Below the pieces are notes generated by a model. It was not told where the DNA came from. It ran no database searches and saw only the letters and a list, made by a program, of their open reading frames with translations. Of a stretch of DNA of 64,000 nucleotides, positions 17,979-30,250 are shown one piece after another. A program made the position numbers and the translations under genes. Numbering within the stretch: the stretch's first letter is position 1; each line of letters starts with the position of its first letter. Origin of the DNA: Luteimonas colneyensis (GTDB lineage: Bacteria; Pseudomonadota; Gammaproteobacteria; Xanthomonadales; Xanthomonadaceae); NCBI RefSeq assembly GCF_014836665.1, contig NZ_JACSQJ010000001.1:746387-810386 (forward strand). The letters are read 5' to 3'.

Positions 17979-19958
17979 CTACAGGCGCGCTTCCACGGTG
18001 GTCACCCGCATCCGCTGGCGCAGCGCGCGCATCATCGCCATCGCGTCCTCGTCGCCGGCCATGCGCTCCAGCTGCGTCTTCAGCATCGCGCGCTCCTCGG
18101 CGCTGGCCGCCGCGGCGTCGCCGGGGATGACCTTCTCGACGGCATAGACCACGACGCTGCCGTCGGCCTGCAGCACGCGGCCCGCGGAGACCTTGCCTTC
18201 GGCCGGCACCGGCGCGGCGAAGATCGCCTCGTTGGCCTCCGCCGACGGCATCGGCATGCCACGCGGCGTCCCGGGCATCGGCATGTGCATCCATCCCTTC
18301 GCCGCCGCGACTTCGGCCAGCGGCTTGCCGCCGGCGACCTCGGCCACGGCCGCGTCGGCCTCGGCGAGCACGGCCTTGGCGGCGCGATCGGCGCGGATGG
18401 CCGCGACCACCTCGTCGCGCACATCGGCCAGCGGGCGCTCGCGCTCGGGCTCGTGCGCGGTGACGCGGATCAGCACGCTGTGGTTCGGAGCCAGTTCGAT
18501 CGGATCGCTGACGGTGCCGTCCTGCACCAGCGCCTCGGAGAAAGCAGCCCGCTGCACCTGCTCGTTGGCGGCGATGCCCTCGCCGCCGCCGCGGACGAAC
18601 GGACCGGCCTTCTGCACCGGCAGGCCCGCTTCGCGCGCAGCCGGCGCCAGCGAGCTCGGGTTGCGGTAGACCTGGTCCACCAGGCGGCCGATGAGATCGT
18701 TGAACGCGCGCTCGCCGTCGGTCACCGCCTGCGCGGCCGCAAGCTCGGCGCGGGCCTCCTCGAAGCCGACCTCGCGGCCTTCGCGCACCTCGCGCACCAG
18801 CAGCACGTGCCAGCCGAAATCCGTCAGGACGGGTTCGCTGGGCACGCCGGGCTCGACCGACGCGACCGCCTGGTCGAAGCTCTCGCCCATGATCCCGCCT
18901 TCGATCCAGCCGAGGTCGCCGCCGGCGGCCTTCGAGCCTTCGTCGTCGGATTCCTCGCGGGCGATCGCCGCGAAGTCGGCACCGGGGGCCCGCACCTTCG
19001 CCGCGATGGCGTCCGCGCGCGCCTTGGCCGCGTCGCGCGCACCGGCGTCGCCGCCTTCGGGCGCGCGCACCAGGATGTGCGAGACCAGGCGCTGTGCAGG
19101 CTCGACGAAACGCGCCTTCTCCTGCTCGTAGCGCGCGCGCAGCGTGGCCTCGTCGGCAGGCTGCGCAGCGGGCACGGCGTCGGCGGTGATCTCGACGTAC
19201 TCGATCGAGACCTGCTCCGGCGCGCGGTATTCGGCGCGATGCGCGTCGTACCAGGCCTGGATTTCGGCGGCGGACACGGCACCGGTATCCGCCGCGGGCG
19301 CCGGCAGCATGGCGACGGAGACGTCGCGCTGCTGGCCCAGCAGCTCCATGGTGCGCGCCAGCTGGCCCTCGCTGACGAAGGCGGTCGCGGCGACCCGGCT
19401 GGGCAGCACCAGCATCTGCAGGCGCGCGCGCAGGTCGTCCTGGTGCTGGCGCGGCGTCTGTACCGGGACCCGGGACTGCAGCAGCATCTGGTAACGCTGG
19501 GGATCGAAGCGGCCTTCGACCTGGAACTCAGGCATCGCCTGCAGCACTTCGCGCACCTGGTCGTCGCCCACGGCCACGCCCGCGCTTTCGGCGGCGAGGC
19601 CGAGCACGGCGCGGTCGACCAGCTGGTCGAGGACCGCAAGCTTGTTGTCCATCTGTTCGAACGCACGCGCGTCGAAGGCCTCGCCCTGTGCCGCGCGCGC
19701 CCGCTGGCGGGCGAACTCGAACTCGTTGCGGAACTCCTCGGGCGACACCTCGCGCGACACCCATACCGCCTTGCGCACCGGCCACACGTCGGGCGCGGAG
19801 CGCCACCATGACGGCGGCGCCTCGACCTTCGCGGCATAGCTTGCCGAATTCTGGAACAGGTACTGCTCCATGCCGAAGAAGGCGAACGGGATCGCGAGGA
19901 TCGCGACGATCACCACGGCGATCCAGCCGGAGGTCTTATCTCGAAGTGCTTGCAGCAT
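17979..19958 (-). CDS. ppiD: Peptidyl-prolyl cis-trans isomerase PpiD (SurA-type folding factor)
   Basis: 659 aa, close to the usual PpiD length. A short cytoplasmic N-terminus precedes one membrane helix (WIAVVIVAILAIPFAFFGM, about residues 12-30). A SurA-like chaperone region follows, then a parvulin PPIase domain (about residues 275-385) with QRLVSHILV, GGDLGWIEGG and FGWHVLLV signatures. PpiD acts at the periplasmic side of the SecYEG translocon. In E. coli and here it follows hupB/lon in the same orientation, with tRNA-Asp and tRNA-Val in between. Confidence 0.93.
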   Translation of the reverse strand: MLQALRDKTSGWIAVVIVAILAIPFAFFGMEQYLFQNSASYAAKVEAPPSWWRSAPDVWPVRKAVWVSREVSPEEFRNEFEFARQRARAAQGEAFDARAFEQMDNKLAVLDQLVDRAVLGLAAESAGVAVGDDQVREVLQAMPEFQVEGRFDPQRYQMLLQSRVPVQTPRQHQDDLRARLQMLVLPSRVAATAFVSEGQLARTMELLGQQRDVSVAMLPAPAADTGAVSAAEIQAWYDAHRAEYRAPEQVSIEYVEITADAVPAAQPADEATLRARYEQEKARFVEPAQRLVSHILVRAPEGGDAGARDAAKARADAIAAKVRAPGADFAAIAREESDDEGSKAAGGDLGWIEGGIMGESFDQAVASVEPGVPSEPVLTDFGWHVLLVREVREGREVGFEEARAELAAAQAVTDGERAFNDLIGRLVDQVYRNPSSLAPAAREAGLPVQKAGPFVRGGGEGIAANEQVQRAAFSEALVQDGTVSDPIELAPNHSVLIRVTAHEPERERPLADVRDEVVAAIRADRAAKAVLAEADAAVAEVAGGKPLAEVAAAKGWMHMPMPGTPRGMPMPSAEANEAIFAAPVPAEGKVSAGRVLQADGSVVVYAVEKVIPGDAAAASAEERAMLKTQLERMAGDEDAMAMMRALRQRMRVTTVEARL

Positions 19959-20027
19959 GTCAGGGCGCGCGTTGGACGTAGCCGTGCAGTCTAGCGCATG
20001 CCCGGACGCAGCGGCCCCGTGGACCGG

Positions 20028-20058
20028 AAAAGAAGAAAGGCGCCCTTTCGGGCGCCTT
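20028..20058 (-). terminator. Rho-independent terminator after tRNA-Asp
   Basis: On the minus strand: AAGGCGCCC-GAAA-GGGCGCCTT followed by TCTTCTTTT. It ends leftward transcription through tRNA-Val and tRNA-Asp before ppiD. Confidence 0.85.
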
Positions 20059-20069
20059 CCTGGTGTGAC

Positions 20070-20146
20070 TGGCGGAGTGGACGGGACTCGAACCCGCGAC
20101 CTCCGGCGTGACAGGCCAGCATTCTAACCAACTGAACTACCACTCC
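20070..20146 (-). tRNA. tRNA-Asp (anticodon GTC)
   Basis: 77 nt with CCA. Acceptor stem GGAGTGG/CCACTCC, discriminator G as expected for Asp, anticodon loop CTGTCAC, T-loop GGTTCGAGTCC. Confidence 0.96.
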
Positions 20147-20182
20147 GCGTTGTCGAACCTTGTTGCGAGCGTCAATCCCCGG

Positions 20183-20257
20183 TGGTGGGTGCTGAGGGGA
20201 TCGAACCCCCGACCCTCTCCTTGTAAGGGAGACGCTCTACCGCTGAGCTAAGCACCC
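20183..20257 (-). tRNA. tRNA-Val (anticodon TAC)
   Basis: 75 nt with CCA. Acceptor stem GGGTGCT/AGCACCC, discriminator A, anticodon TAC in the loop between CTCCC and GGGAG-like arms, T-loop GGTTCGATCC. It lies between hupB and tRNA-Asp on the same strand. Confidence 0.95.
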
Positions 20258-20269
20258 CAGCGGAGTTGC

Positions 20270-20542
20270 TCAGTTTACTGCATCCTTCAGCGCTTTGCCA
20301 GCCTTGAACACAGGATTTTTCGAAGCGGCGATCGCGATCTCTTCGCCCGTGCGCGGATTGCGGCCCGTGCGCGCGGCGCGCTCCTTGACCTGGAAGGTGC
20401 CGAAGCCGACCAGCGCGACGGTGTCGCCCTGCTTCAGGGCCGTGCCCACCGACGACAGCACGGCGTCGACGGCACGCGCGGCATCGGCCTTGGACAGGTT
20501 GGCCTCGTCGGCAACGGCCTGGACCAGATCATTCTTGTTCAT
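20270..20542 (-). CDS. hupB: DNA-binding protein HU-beta
   Basis: 90 aa, exact HU length. HU bends and compacts DNA in the nucleoid. The DNA-binding arm signature [20 protein letters not shown] (about residues 47-66) is complete, followed by [16 protein letters not shown]. It lies downstream of lon, as in E. coli, with 164 bp between them. Confidence 0.97.
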   Translation of the reverse strand: MNKNDLVQAVADEANLSKADAARAVDAVLSSVGTALKQGDTVALVGFGTFQVKERAARTGRNPRTGEEIAIAASKNPVFKAGKALKDAVN

Positions 20543-20706
20543 CTATTCGGTGCTCCTGCGCAGCACAAGGCCGCTCGTGTGGTGGCGGGCCTGCGGGCGG
20601 TGTTCGCCGCCGGCGGCTCCGGGATCGCGTGCGGCGCGGGGCCGTCGATGCGAGCGCGACTTTATACCAGCGCGCCCGCACCCACGCAAGAAAAGCGTGC
20701 GCTCCG

Positions 20707-23133
<2,427 letters not shown>

Positions 23134-23446
23134 CGGGACTCCTGGAATGGCGGGCGGCGGGTGGCCGCATGGCTCCCGTTATGGGGCCCGCCGGGGGTCC
23201 TTGCAAGCGGTGCGGACGGCGTCGATCACCGCTGGCGCGGCGCCTGTGCCACGTTCAGCTTGCGCTGGGAAAAGCCGGGCCAGGCCGTACAGGAACGACC
23301 ACGCCGACGACCTGGTCCACCCGATCTGCCGGCGCGGGACCCGCAATACCCGATGCATGGGGCGGGCGCGGCCATGGCCGCTCCTGCAGGCTGGACAAAG
23401 GTCGAACGTCGACGGCCGGGAACCACGCAGGGCCCCCGCCGGGAAC
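23134..23446. other. 313-bp intergenic stretch between lon and clpX
   Basis: No gene is supported. The part next to lon holds the sigma-32-like promoter listed separately. The rest, toward clpX, shows no convincing hairpin with a T-run, and short open frames have low-complexity arginine-rich translations. Confidence 0.5.
23179..23207 (-). promoter_or_regulatory. Sigma-32 (heat-shock) type promoter of lon
   Basis: On the minus strand: CTTGCAA (-35, 23207-23201), 14-nt spacer, CCCCATAA (-10, 23186-23179). This matches the RpoH consensus CTTGAAA-N13/14-CCCCATNT closely. Heat-shock control of lon is well known in E. coli; its use here is inferred. Confidence 0.75.
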
Positions 23447-24736
<1,290 letters not shown>

Positions 24737-24863
24737 GCCTTCGCCAATCGGTGAATCGGGGGGAGTCGGGTCGAGAATAGCACCCAGGCCCCGTGCCGCA
24801 AGCGCGGCGGGGCCGGGTTGCCGCGGGCTGGCCGCGGCTCCGAGTGGCCGGTCGGCCGCCCGG

Positions 24864-25490
24864 TCAGGCGGGCTGGATGGAGTCTTCCGGCCGGCGCTCG
24901 AGGACCTGGTCGACCAGGCCGTATTCACGTGCGGCCTCGGCGCTCTTGAAGTTGTCGCGCTCGGTGTCGTGGGCCACCGTTTCGATGGACTGGCCGGTGT
25001 GGCGCGCCAGGATCGCGTTCAGGTTCTGCTTCATCGAGAGGATCTCGCGGGCGTGGATCTCGATGTCCGTCGCCTGTCCCTGGAAGCCGCCCAGGGGCTG
25101 GTGGATCATCACCCGCGAGTTCGGCAGCGCGTAGCGCTTGCCCGCCGCGCCGGACGCCAGCAGCAGCGCGCCCATGCTGGCCGCCTGCCCGACGCAGATG
25201 GTGCTGACGTCGGGCTTGATGAACTGCATCGTGTCGTAGATCGCCATGCCCGCCGTGACGATGCCGCCGGGCGAGTTGATGTACAGGTTGATGTCCTTCT
25301 CGGGGTTCTCGGCCTCGAGGAACAGCATCTGCGCCACGATCACGTTGGCGACGTGGTCGTCGATGCCGCCGACCAGGAAGATCACCCGCTCCTTCAGCAG
25401 GCGCGAATAGATGTCGTACGCGCGCTCGCCGCGGCTGGTCTGCTCGACCACCATCGGCACGAGGTTGAGGGCCTTGGTCTCGATGCTCAT
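24864..25490 (-). CDS. clpP: ATP-dependent Clp protease proteolytic subunit ClpP
   Basis: 208 aa. The catalytic triad is intact: Ser in [15 protein letters not shown] (about residue 102), His in VMIHQPLGG (about 127), Asp in AHDTERDNF (about 176). The protein forms the tetradecameric peptidase for ClpX and ClpA. It lies 24 bp after tig and forms the tig-clpP-clpX gene set typical of Proteobacteria. Confidence 0.98.
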   Translation of the reverse strand: MSIETKALNLVPMVVEQTSRGERAYDIYSRLLKERVIFLVGGIDDHVANVIVAQMLFLEAENPEKDINLYINSPGGIVTAGMAIYDTMQFIKPDVSTICVGQAASMGALLLASGAAGKRYALPNSRVMIHQPLGGFQGQATDIEIHAREILSMKQNLNAILARHTGQSIETVAHDTERDNFKSAEAAREYGLVDQVLERRPEDSIQPA

Positions 25491-25514
25491 TTCAGTCCCG
25501 TGTCAGCGGAAGCG

Positions 25515-26813
25515 TCACGCCTGCGGCGCGATCGCTTCCTGGAAGGTCAGCTGCTTGTCGGTGTGCTCGGCGCGCTCGGCGATCCAGTCGATCACCTGCT
25601 CCTCCATCACCCGGTTCTGCAGTCCCGACATAAGCTGGGGATCGTTCCGGTACAAGTCAATGACCTGCTGCGGCTCCTCGTAGGTCGAGGCGATCAGGCG
25701 CAGGGTCTCGTCCAGGCGCTTGCGGTCCAGCACCAGCTGGTGCTTGCGGGCGACCTCGCCCACCAGCAGGCCGACCAGCACGCGCTTGCGCGCCGGCTCC
25801 ATGAAGTTCTCGTGGGCGTTGGCCGGCGGCTGCGAGGGACGACCCTGGCGGCGGTTCTGCTCGGCGACCTGCGCCACCAGCGCACGGGCCTCCTGCTCGA
25901 CCAGGTTCGGCGGCAGCTCGACGCCGGCGAAGGCCTCGACCAGCTGCTCGCCGACGGCGCGGCGCAGGCGGTTCATCAGCGCGCCCTTCAGCTCGCGCTC
26001 GAGGTTGGTGCGGATGTCGGCGCGGAACTGCTCCATCTCGCCGCTCTTGACGCCGAAGCTCCTGATGAACGCGGCATCGGCCTCGGGCAGCACCGCTTCG
26101 GAGACCTGCTCGGCCTTGAGGTGCACCTTCGCGGTCTTGCCGGCCAGCTGCGGCACGCGCCACTCGGCCGGGAACGCGACCTCGATGTCCTTTTCGTCGC
26201 CGGTGGACATGCCGACCAGCGCCTGCTCGATGTCGGGCAGCATCGCGCCGGAGCCGATCACCGACACCCCGCGCTCGACGCCCTCGGCGGGCAGGCGCTC
26301 GCCCTCGACGTCGGACCAGGTTTCGATGTCGACCGCGTCGCCTTCCTTCGCGGCCCGCGTCACCGCCGACCAGCTGCGGCGCTGCTGGCGAAGGTTCTCG
26401 ATCATGCGGTCGATGTCTTCCTCGGTGACCTCGGCCACCGCGCGCTCGACCTTGAGGCCGGACACGTCGAGGTCGCCGAAGTCCGGCACCACCTCGAAGG
26501 TCGCGACGTAGGCGAGCTCGTCGCCTTCGGCCGGCTCGATCTTCGGCTGGCCGGCGATGCGCAGCGCGTTGTCGCGCACGGCACCGTCGAAGCCTTCGCG
26601 CAGCAGGCCGTCGAGGACTTCGCCGCGCACCTGCTGGCCGAAGCGCTGCTCGATCACCTTCGCGGGCACCTTGCCGGGGCGGAAGCCCTTGATGCGCGCG
26701 GTGCGGGCGATCTCGCGGAGGCGGCCGCCGACCTGTTCCTGGAGGCGATCGGCCGGCAGGTTGATGGTCATCCTGCGCCCGAGGTTGCCGACGGTCTCGA
26801 CTGAAACTTGCAT
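25515..26813 (-). CDS. tig: Trigger factor (ribosome-associated chaperone)
   Basis: 432 aa from the ATG at 26813. The ribosome-binding loop [17 protein letters not shown] sits near residue 42, the PPIase (FKBP-like) domain spans about 150-240, and the helical C-terminal substrate-binding region follows. It folds nascent chains and has PPIase activity. It heads the tig-clpP-clpX set. Longer in-frame extensions upstream would enter the tRNA-Pro gene and are not used. Confidence 0.96.
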   Translation of the reverse strand: MQVSVETVGNLGRRMTINLPADRLQEQVGGRLREIARTARIKGFRPGKVPAKVIEQRFGQQVRGEVLDGLLREGFDGAVRDNALRIAGQPKIEPAEGDELAYVATFEVVPDFGDLDVSGLKVERAVAEVTEEDIDRMIENLRQQRRSWSAVTRAAKEGDAVDIETWSDVEGERLPAEGVERGVSVIGSGAMLPDIEQALVGMSTGDEKDIEVAFPAEWRVPQLAGKTAKVHLKAEQVSEAVLPEADAAFIRSFGVKSGEMEQFRADIRTNLERELKGALMNRLRRAVGEQLVEAFAGVELPPNLVEQEARALVAQVAEQNRRQGRPSQPPANAHENFMEPARKRVLVGLLVGEVARKHQLVLDRKRLDETLRLIASTYEEPQQVIDLYRNDPQLMSGLQNRVMEEQVIDWIAERAEHTDKQLTFQEAIAPQA

Positions 26814-27017
26814 ACCCACTCCTGCCGCCGCGGCCGTTGCCGCGTGCTCTGGTTGTCTGGTTGGCCGGCCTGCCGGGCAGTGCCCGCGTCCGGCGACGGA
26901 ACGGGATATTTTGGCGGAATCCCGCCGCTGCCGCCAGCACTGCGCGTTGACACCATCCGGGGCGCTCCCGACAATGCCCCGTGGCCCGCCATTCCACCGG
27001 CTCCGGGCCGCGTCCGT

Positions 27018-27094
27018 CGGGGTATAGCGCAGTCTGGTAGCGCGCCTGCTTTGGGAGCAGGATGTCGGGGGTTCGAATCCCTCTACCCCGACCA
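27018..27094 (+). tRNA. tRNA-Pro (anticodon TGG)
   Basis: 77 nt with CCA. Acceptor stem CGGGGTA/TACCCCG, anticodon stem-loop CCTGC-TTTGGGA-GCAGG, T-loop GGTTCGAATCC. It is 5 bp upstream of tRNA-Arg and probably cotranscribed. Confidence 0.96.
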
Positions 27095-27099
27095 TCCCC

Positions 27100-27176
27100 G
27101 CGCCCGTAGCTCAACCGGATAGAGCACCGGCCTTCTAAGCCGGTGGTTGCAGGTTCGAGTCCTGCCGGGCGCGCCA
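27100..27176 (+). tRNA. tRNA-Arg (anticodon TCT), likely phage integration target
   Basis: 77 nt with CCA. Acceptor stem GCGCCCG/CGGGCGC, anticodon loop CTTCTAA, T-loop GGTTCGAGTCC. The host gene run ends here; a broken tyrosine integrase begins about 75 bp downstream and phage genes fill the rest of the window. The 3' half of this tRNA is therefore the most likely attachment site, but the matching repeat at the far end is outside the window. Confidence 0.95.
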
Positions 27177-27252
27177 GCCGCGTCAATGACTTACGCGGAA
27201 CGAGCGAGACGCTCCTGATTAATCTCCCGACAATTCTGGAGCGTGCGTCGCA

Positions 27253-27465
27253 AATCTGCGTGTACTGGTGCCGGCGGCGCTGGCCATCCTCTGCGCGCGC
27301 CGCGGCGAGTCCATGCCATTCGGGCTTTCGATCGCCGCCATGCTCGATCTTATGTAGAAGCCGGCCCCGAAGGGCTTCGGCCTGCCCTTCACCGTGCACG
27401 GGTTCCGTTCCGCGTTCCGCGACTGGGTGGCAGAGGAGACGCAGCACCCCGGCGAGGTGGCGGAG
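27253..27465 (+). pseudogene. Tyrosine integrase remnant (P4-type, C-terminal part)
   Basis: One frame reads VLVPAALAILCARRGES..., LSIAAMLDLM, a TAG stop (27355-27357), then KPAPKGFGLPFTVHGFRSAFRDW and AEETQHPGEVAE. The HGFRSAFRDW segment is the box II His-x-x-Arg signature of P4-type integrases, and the pieces before it match the usual VPLS..ALAIL and LSNMAML segments in shortened form. The catalytic tyrosine is missing: the frame breaks after GEVAE and runs into unrelated sequence. This is a dead integrase beside its probable tRNA-Arg target. Confidence 0.8.
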
Positions 27466-27639
27466 AGCGACAGCGGCGCGGTCCTGATCCAGAAGGGCGG
27501 GAAGCCAGACCGGATCGTGAACCTCGAGAAAAGCCGCGGCGCCGTGATCGGCGAGCGTTGGCAGTACTACCTCCGCGACAAGCAGGTGAACTTCAAAGTT
27601 CACGACGGCCGCGTCTCCCGGGTCGACGAGATCCGCTGA
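27457..27639 (+). CDS. Small unassigned protein, possibly a fragment
   Basis: 60 aa if started at the GTG at 27457, in the same frame as the integrase remnant. The translation (SGAVLIQKGGKPDRIVNLEK ... YYLRDKQVNFKVHDGRVSRV) looks like real protein with ordinary amino-acid use, unlike shadow frames. No ribosome-binding site is seen at the GTG, so it may be the C-terminal remainder of another phage gene fused to the integrase remnant by a deletion. Confidence 0.4.
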   Translation: MAESDSGAVLIQKGGKPDRIVNLEKSRGAVIGERWQYYLRDKQVNFKVHDGRVSRVDEIR

Positions 27640-27762
27640 CGTCTCCGGCGTGCTGCGCCTCCCGGCACCGCTCCTTGAAGGCGCCACGAGGTAGGCGCAC
27701 TCTCAGGCGGCAGGCCAGGCGGCGATGGCCTGCATTCGAAAACGCCGCAGGGGGATCAACCA

Positions 27763-27909
27763 ATGGCCAAGAACGAGACCACCGGCAAGAAGGCGGGCAC
27801 CGCGGCGTCGAAGGTGCTCAGTAACCGAACCTCGAGCAAGGATGCGAAGACGGCGGCGGGATCGGCGCTGACTCAGCGCCCGGCGGCGCCGAAGGGAAAG
27901 AAGCGGTAG
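27763..27909 (+). CDS. 48-aa lysine/alanine-rich small protein
   Basis: ATG preceded by AGGGGG 8 nt upstream, a good ribosome-binding site. The product ends in KGKKR and contains AASKVL, SSKDAKTAAGSALTQ, a pattern I recognise from short uncharacterised proteins scattered on mobile elements. It is followed at once by a terminator hairpin, which supports it as a self-contained gene. Function unknown. Confidence 0.65.
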   Translation: MAKNETTGKKAGTAASKVLSNRTSSKDAKTAAGSALTQRPAAPKGKKR

Positions 27910-28201
27910 GAGAGCCGGCACTGCCGGGCTGTCCCCCGGCAGTGCTTTCCGTGATCTCGCGCCGGATGCGTTCCGCGTGACGCCGCGCCCACGCTTCAAG
28001 GCCTGCCTTCCCGGACTCGAAGCTCAAGCACGGCCGGGACACCAGGGGCGCCGTGATCGGTCGATGCGCCCACAGACGAGCCACCCATCCGCCATCGGCG
28101 CGGCGCATCAGCATCGCCACCTGTTTCCCCTGACAGAGCAGCGCCAGCTCGCCCTTGGCGTGCTGGTAGCGGTCCTTCCAGATGAAGGCGGTGGGCAGCA
28201 T
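27818..28201 (-). CDS. Small conserved phage-associated protein, unassigned
   Basis: 127 aa. The first 85 residues look conserved-type (FIWKDRYQHAKGELALLCQG, VAMLMRRADGGWVARLWAH, FESGKAGLEAWARRHAERI), rich in aromatic residues and compact. The last 40 residues are Pro/Ser/Gly-rich and lie antisense to the 48-aa gene and across its terminator, so the original stop codon may have been lost. It is divergent from the SRAP gene. Function not assigned. Confidence 0.55.
   Translation of the reverse strand: MLPTAFIWKDRYQHAKGELALLCQGKQVAMLMRRADGGWVARLWAHRPITAPLVSRPCLSFESGKAGLEAWARRHAERIRREITESTAGGQPGSAGSPTASFPSAPPGAESAPIPPPSSHPCSRFGY
27918..27948 (+). terminator. Terminator hairpin after the 48-aa gene
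   Basis: GCACTGCCGGG and CCCGGCAGTGC are perfect 11-bp arms around a 6-nt loop, followed by TTT. Confidence 0.75.
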
Positions 28202-28287
28202 GGGAGCAATCCTAGGCCCTCGGCGCTCACGAACTGAGACGGTGACCCGGCGTAACCTCGGTGTCCCGCCCGCCCCTGTTCGCCGCC

Positions 28288-29214
28288 ATGTGCTACTCCG
28301 CTCTGATCGAGGCCGACTACCGGCGCTATGTGCGCCAGTTCGGTGCGAGCGTCTCGCTCGAGGACTTCACGGCTCAGGCCATGGCCGATCCCGGCAAGGG
28401 CAAGCGCCCGAAGTGGCCGAAGGGCATGCGCGACGCCGCGGCCGCGGATCCGTCGCCGGAGGCGGCGCAGCTGCGTGACGCGGTGCGCTTCTGGATCGCG
28501 CAGGATATCGCCGAGGCCGAGCGCGAGCTGGATAAGCAGCGGCGGCGGGTTGCCGACGGCCAGGCCGCCCTTGCCGATAAGCTCACGAAGAAGGCCGCCG
28601 ACGACGTGCGAATCGGCAGCAACAAGATCGAGCAACTCGAGGCGCGGCTTGTCGACCTCAGGCGCAAGGAGCCCAAGCCCCGCGACTCGAGGATCTACCC
28701 GGGCTACTACGCGCCCGTGCTGGTCTGGCAGGACGGCGCTCCTGTGGTACTGCCGATGCGCTACCAGTGCCGGCCTGCCGGCAAGCCCGAGTTCTATGAC
28801 CGCAAGTTCCCGGGCACCTACAACGCCCGCCGTGACAATCTCCAGGGGTTCTGGAAAAGCCAGTTCGGCAAGACCCACGGCGTGGTCCTCGCGCGCGCCT
28901 TCTACGAGCACGTGGAGCGCGAGGGCAAGGACGTGGTTGTGGAGTTCAGGCCGCAGGACCACAGCGAGATGCTTGTGGCCTGCCTGTGGTCGAGCTGGAT
29001 CGGCCCGGACGGCGAGGAGTTGCTCTCGTTCGCCGCGATCACAGACGATCCGCCGCTCGAGGTGTCCGCAGCCGGCCACGACCGGTGCATCGTCCCGATC
29101 CGCAGGGAGAACCTGGACCTCTGGCTGATTCCGGACACCAGCTCCGTCCAGGACCTATATCGGGTGTTGGATGACAGGGAACGCCCTTATTACGAGCATC
29201 GCGAAGCAGCTTGA
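28288..29214 (+). CDS. SRAP (HMCES/YedK-like) SOS response-associated peptidase, divergent form
   Basis: 308 aa. The ATG at 28288 is chosen over a GTG at 28261 because it puts Cys at position 2 (MCYSALIE), the residue SRAP proteins expose after Met removal to cross-link abasic sites in single-stranded DNA. The other active-site residues are visible: Asn in TYNARRDNL, Glu in ARAFYEHVE and His in AGHDRCIVPI. An insertion of about 60 charged residues (AEAERELDKQRRRVADGQAA onward) forms a likely coiled coil not found in YedK. It lies in the phage accessory region with no clear operon partner on its left. A second, N-terminally truncated copy lies 2.5 kb downstream. Confidence 0.85.
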   Translation: MCYSALIEADYRRYVRQFGASVSLEDFTAQAMADPGKGKRPKWPKGMRDAAAADPSPEAAQLRDAVRFWIAQDIAEAERELDKQRRRVADGQAALADKLTKKAADDVRIGSNKIEQLEARLVDLRRKEPKPRDSRIYPGYYAPVLVWQDGAPVVLPMRYQCRPAGKPEFYDRKFPGTYNARRDNLQGFWKSQFGKTHGVVLARAFYEHVEREGKDVVVEFRPQDHSEMLVACLWSSWIGPDGEELLSFAAITDDPPLEVSAAGHDRCIVPIRRENLDLWLIPDTSSVQDLYRVLDDRERPYYEHREAA

Positions 29215-29292
29215 GACTGCCGCTGACTGGCCATGACGTGAGCAGTCGGCAGCGCAACTCACAGGCACCTGTCTCACACGCCAATGATACGG

Positions 29293-29308
29293 CCACAATA
29301 TGTTGTGG
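29293..29308. promoter_or_regulatory. Inverted repeat upstream of the TIGR04255-like cassette
   Basis: CCACAA-TATG-TTGTGG, perfect 6-bp arms with a 4-nt spacer, in the 262-bp gene-less leader (29215-29476) before the cassette. An operator is possible; nothing else recognisable is seen in this leader. Confidence 0.35.
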
Positions 29309-29476
29309 TCGCGCACTCAACGGCGTCCTATATGTGGGCACGAATCCGACGCTTGTTGACAGTCTCATAGGCCGAGATAAAGTCGCTCGACTACCGTCTT
29401 TGAGGCTCATCCGCGGAACTATCGCGGTATGGGTCCAGACATCCTGAAAAATCACACTTGAGGCCCGCCGACTGCA

Positions 29477-30250
29477 ATGAGCGTTCAGTACGGACACTTG
29501 ATGCGTGGCGCTCCACTACGGCTGACCCATCCTCCAATTGTAGAAGCCACCTGTGAGGTGCGGTTCGCACAACCAGAGGGGGTGCCAGCCGACATGCTTC
29601 CTGGGTTGTTGTACCCGAATCTTCGCGCCCGCTATCCGGAGATGCAGCGCCAGCCCGTTGCAGATGTGCCAAGCCCGATCAGAGCAGCTGATCCCAACCT
29701 GCAATATGTTCCTTGGATTCGATTTGTCGGTGAGAAGGAGAGCATTGGGTTGGGAGATCGGGTCGCATCCGTGAGTGTGCTGTCCGAATACCAAAACTGG
29801 GAAACTTTCCGAGAACGCATTTTTGAGCTATGGGCTGCTCTGGAAGAAGTAGGTGCGCTGAACAAGGTGGAGCGCGTGTCCATTAAATTCATCAACATTA
29901 TTGATGACCCTGCCACTCCGCTGCATGAATTGCTGCGCCTGAAAGTTGAACTGGGTGATACCCAATTCCAAGACCAGCGCTTGCACTTAGTAATGCAAAC
30001 GGCACGACCGAACTTTCTCGAGATCTTGCAGGTTGTCACTCACGCACAAGTTAATTCCCAGATTAGCCCGAGTTCCGCACCTCGGCCAGGCACGGTGCTC
30101 GACGTTGACGTATTGAGTAATTGCGATCTTTCCGACTTTGTGACGCGCGGTGGCCTCCTCATTGACGAGGCACACGAAATTGCAAAGCAAGTTTTTCTAG
30201 GCGCTGTGACTGATAAGGCACTAAAAAGCTGGGGGGCTCTTTATGCATAA
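29477..30250 (+). CDS. TIGR04255-like family protein
   Basis: 257 aa. The layout matches the sporadic TIGR04255 family: an N-terminal HPPIVEATCEVRF segment, a central KVERVSIKFINIID segment and a C-terminal end at WGALY. The biochemical role of this family is unknown; members are scattered among bacteria and often found in islands. Base composition is clearly lower in G+C than the phage genes around it. It overlaps the next gene by 8 bp, so the three cassette genes form an operon. A second ATG at 29501 is also possible; neither has a strong ribosome-binding site. Confidence 0.75.
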   Translation: MSVQYGHLMRGAPLRLTHPPIVEATCEVRFAQPEGVPADMLPGLLYPNLRARYPEMQRQPVADVPSPIRAADPNLQYVPWIRFVGEKESIGLGDRVASVSVLSEYQNWETFRERIFELWAALEEVGALNKVERVSIKFINIIDDPATPLHELLRLKVELGDTQFQDQRLHLVMQTARPNFLEILQVVTHAQVNSQISPSSAPRPGTVLDVDVLSNCDLSDFVTRGGLLIDEAHEIAKQVFLGAVTDKALKSWGALYA

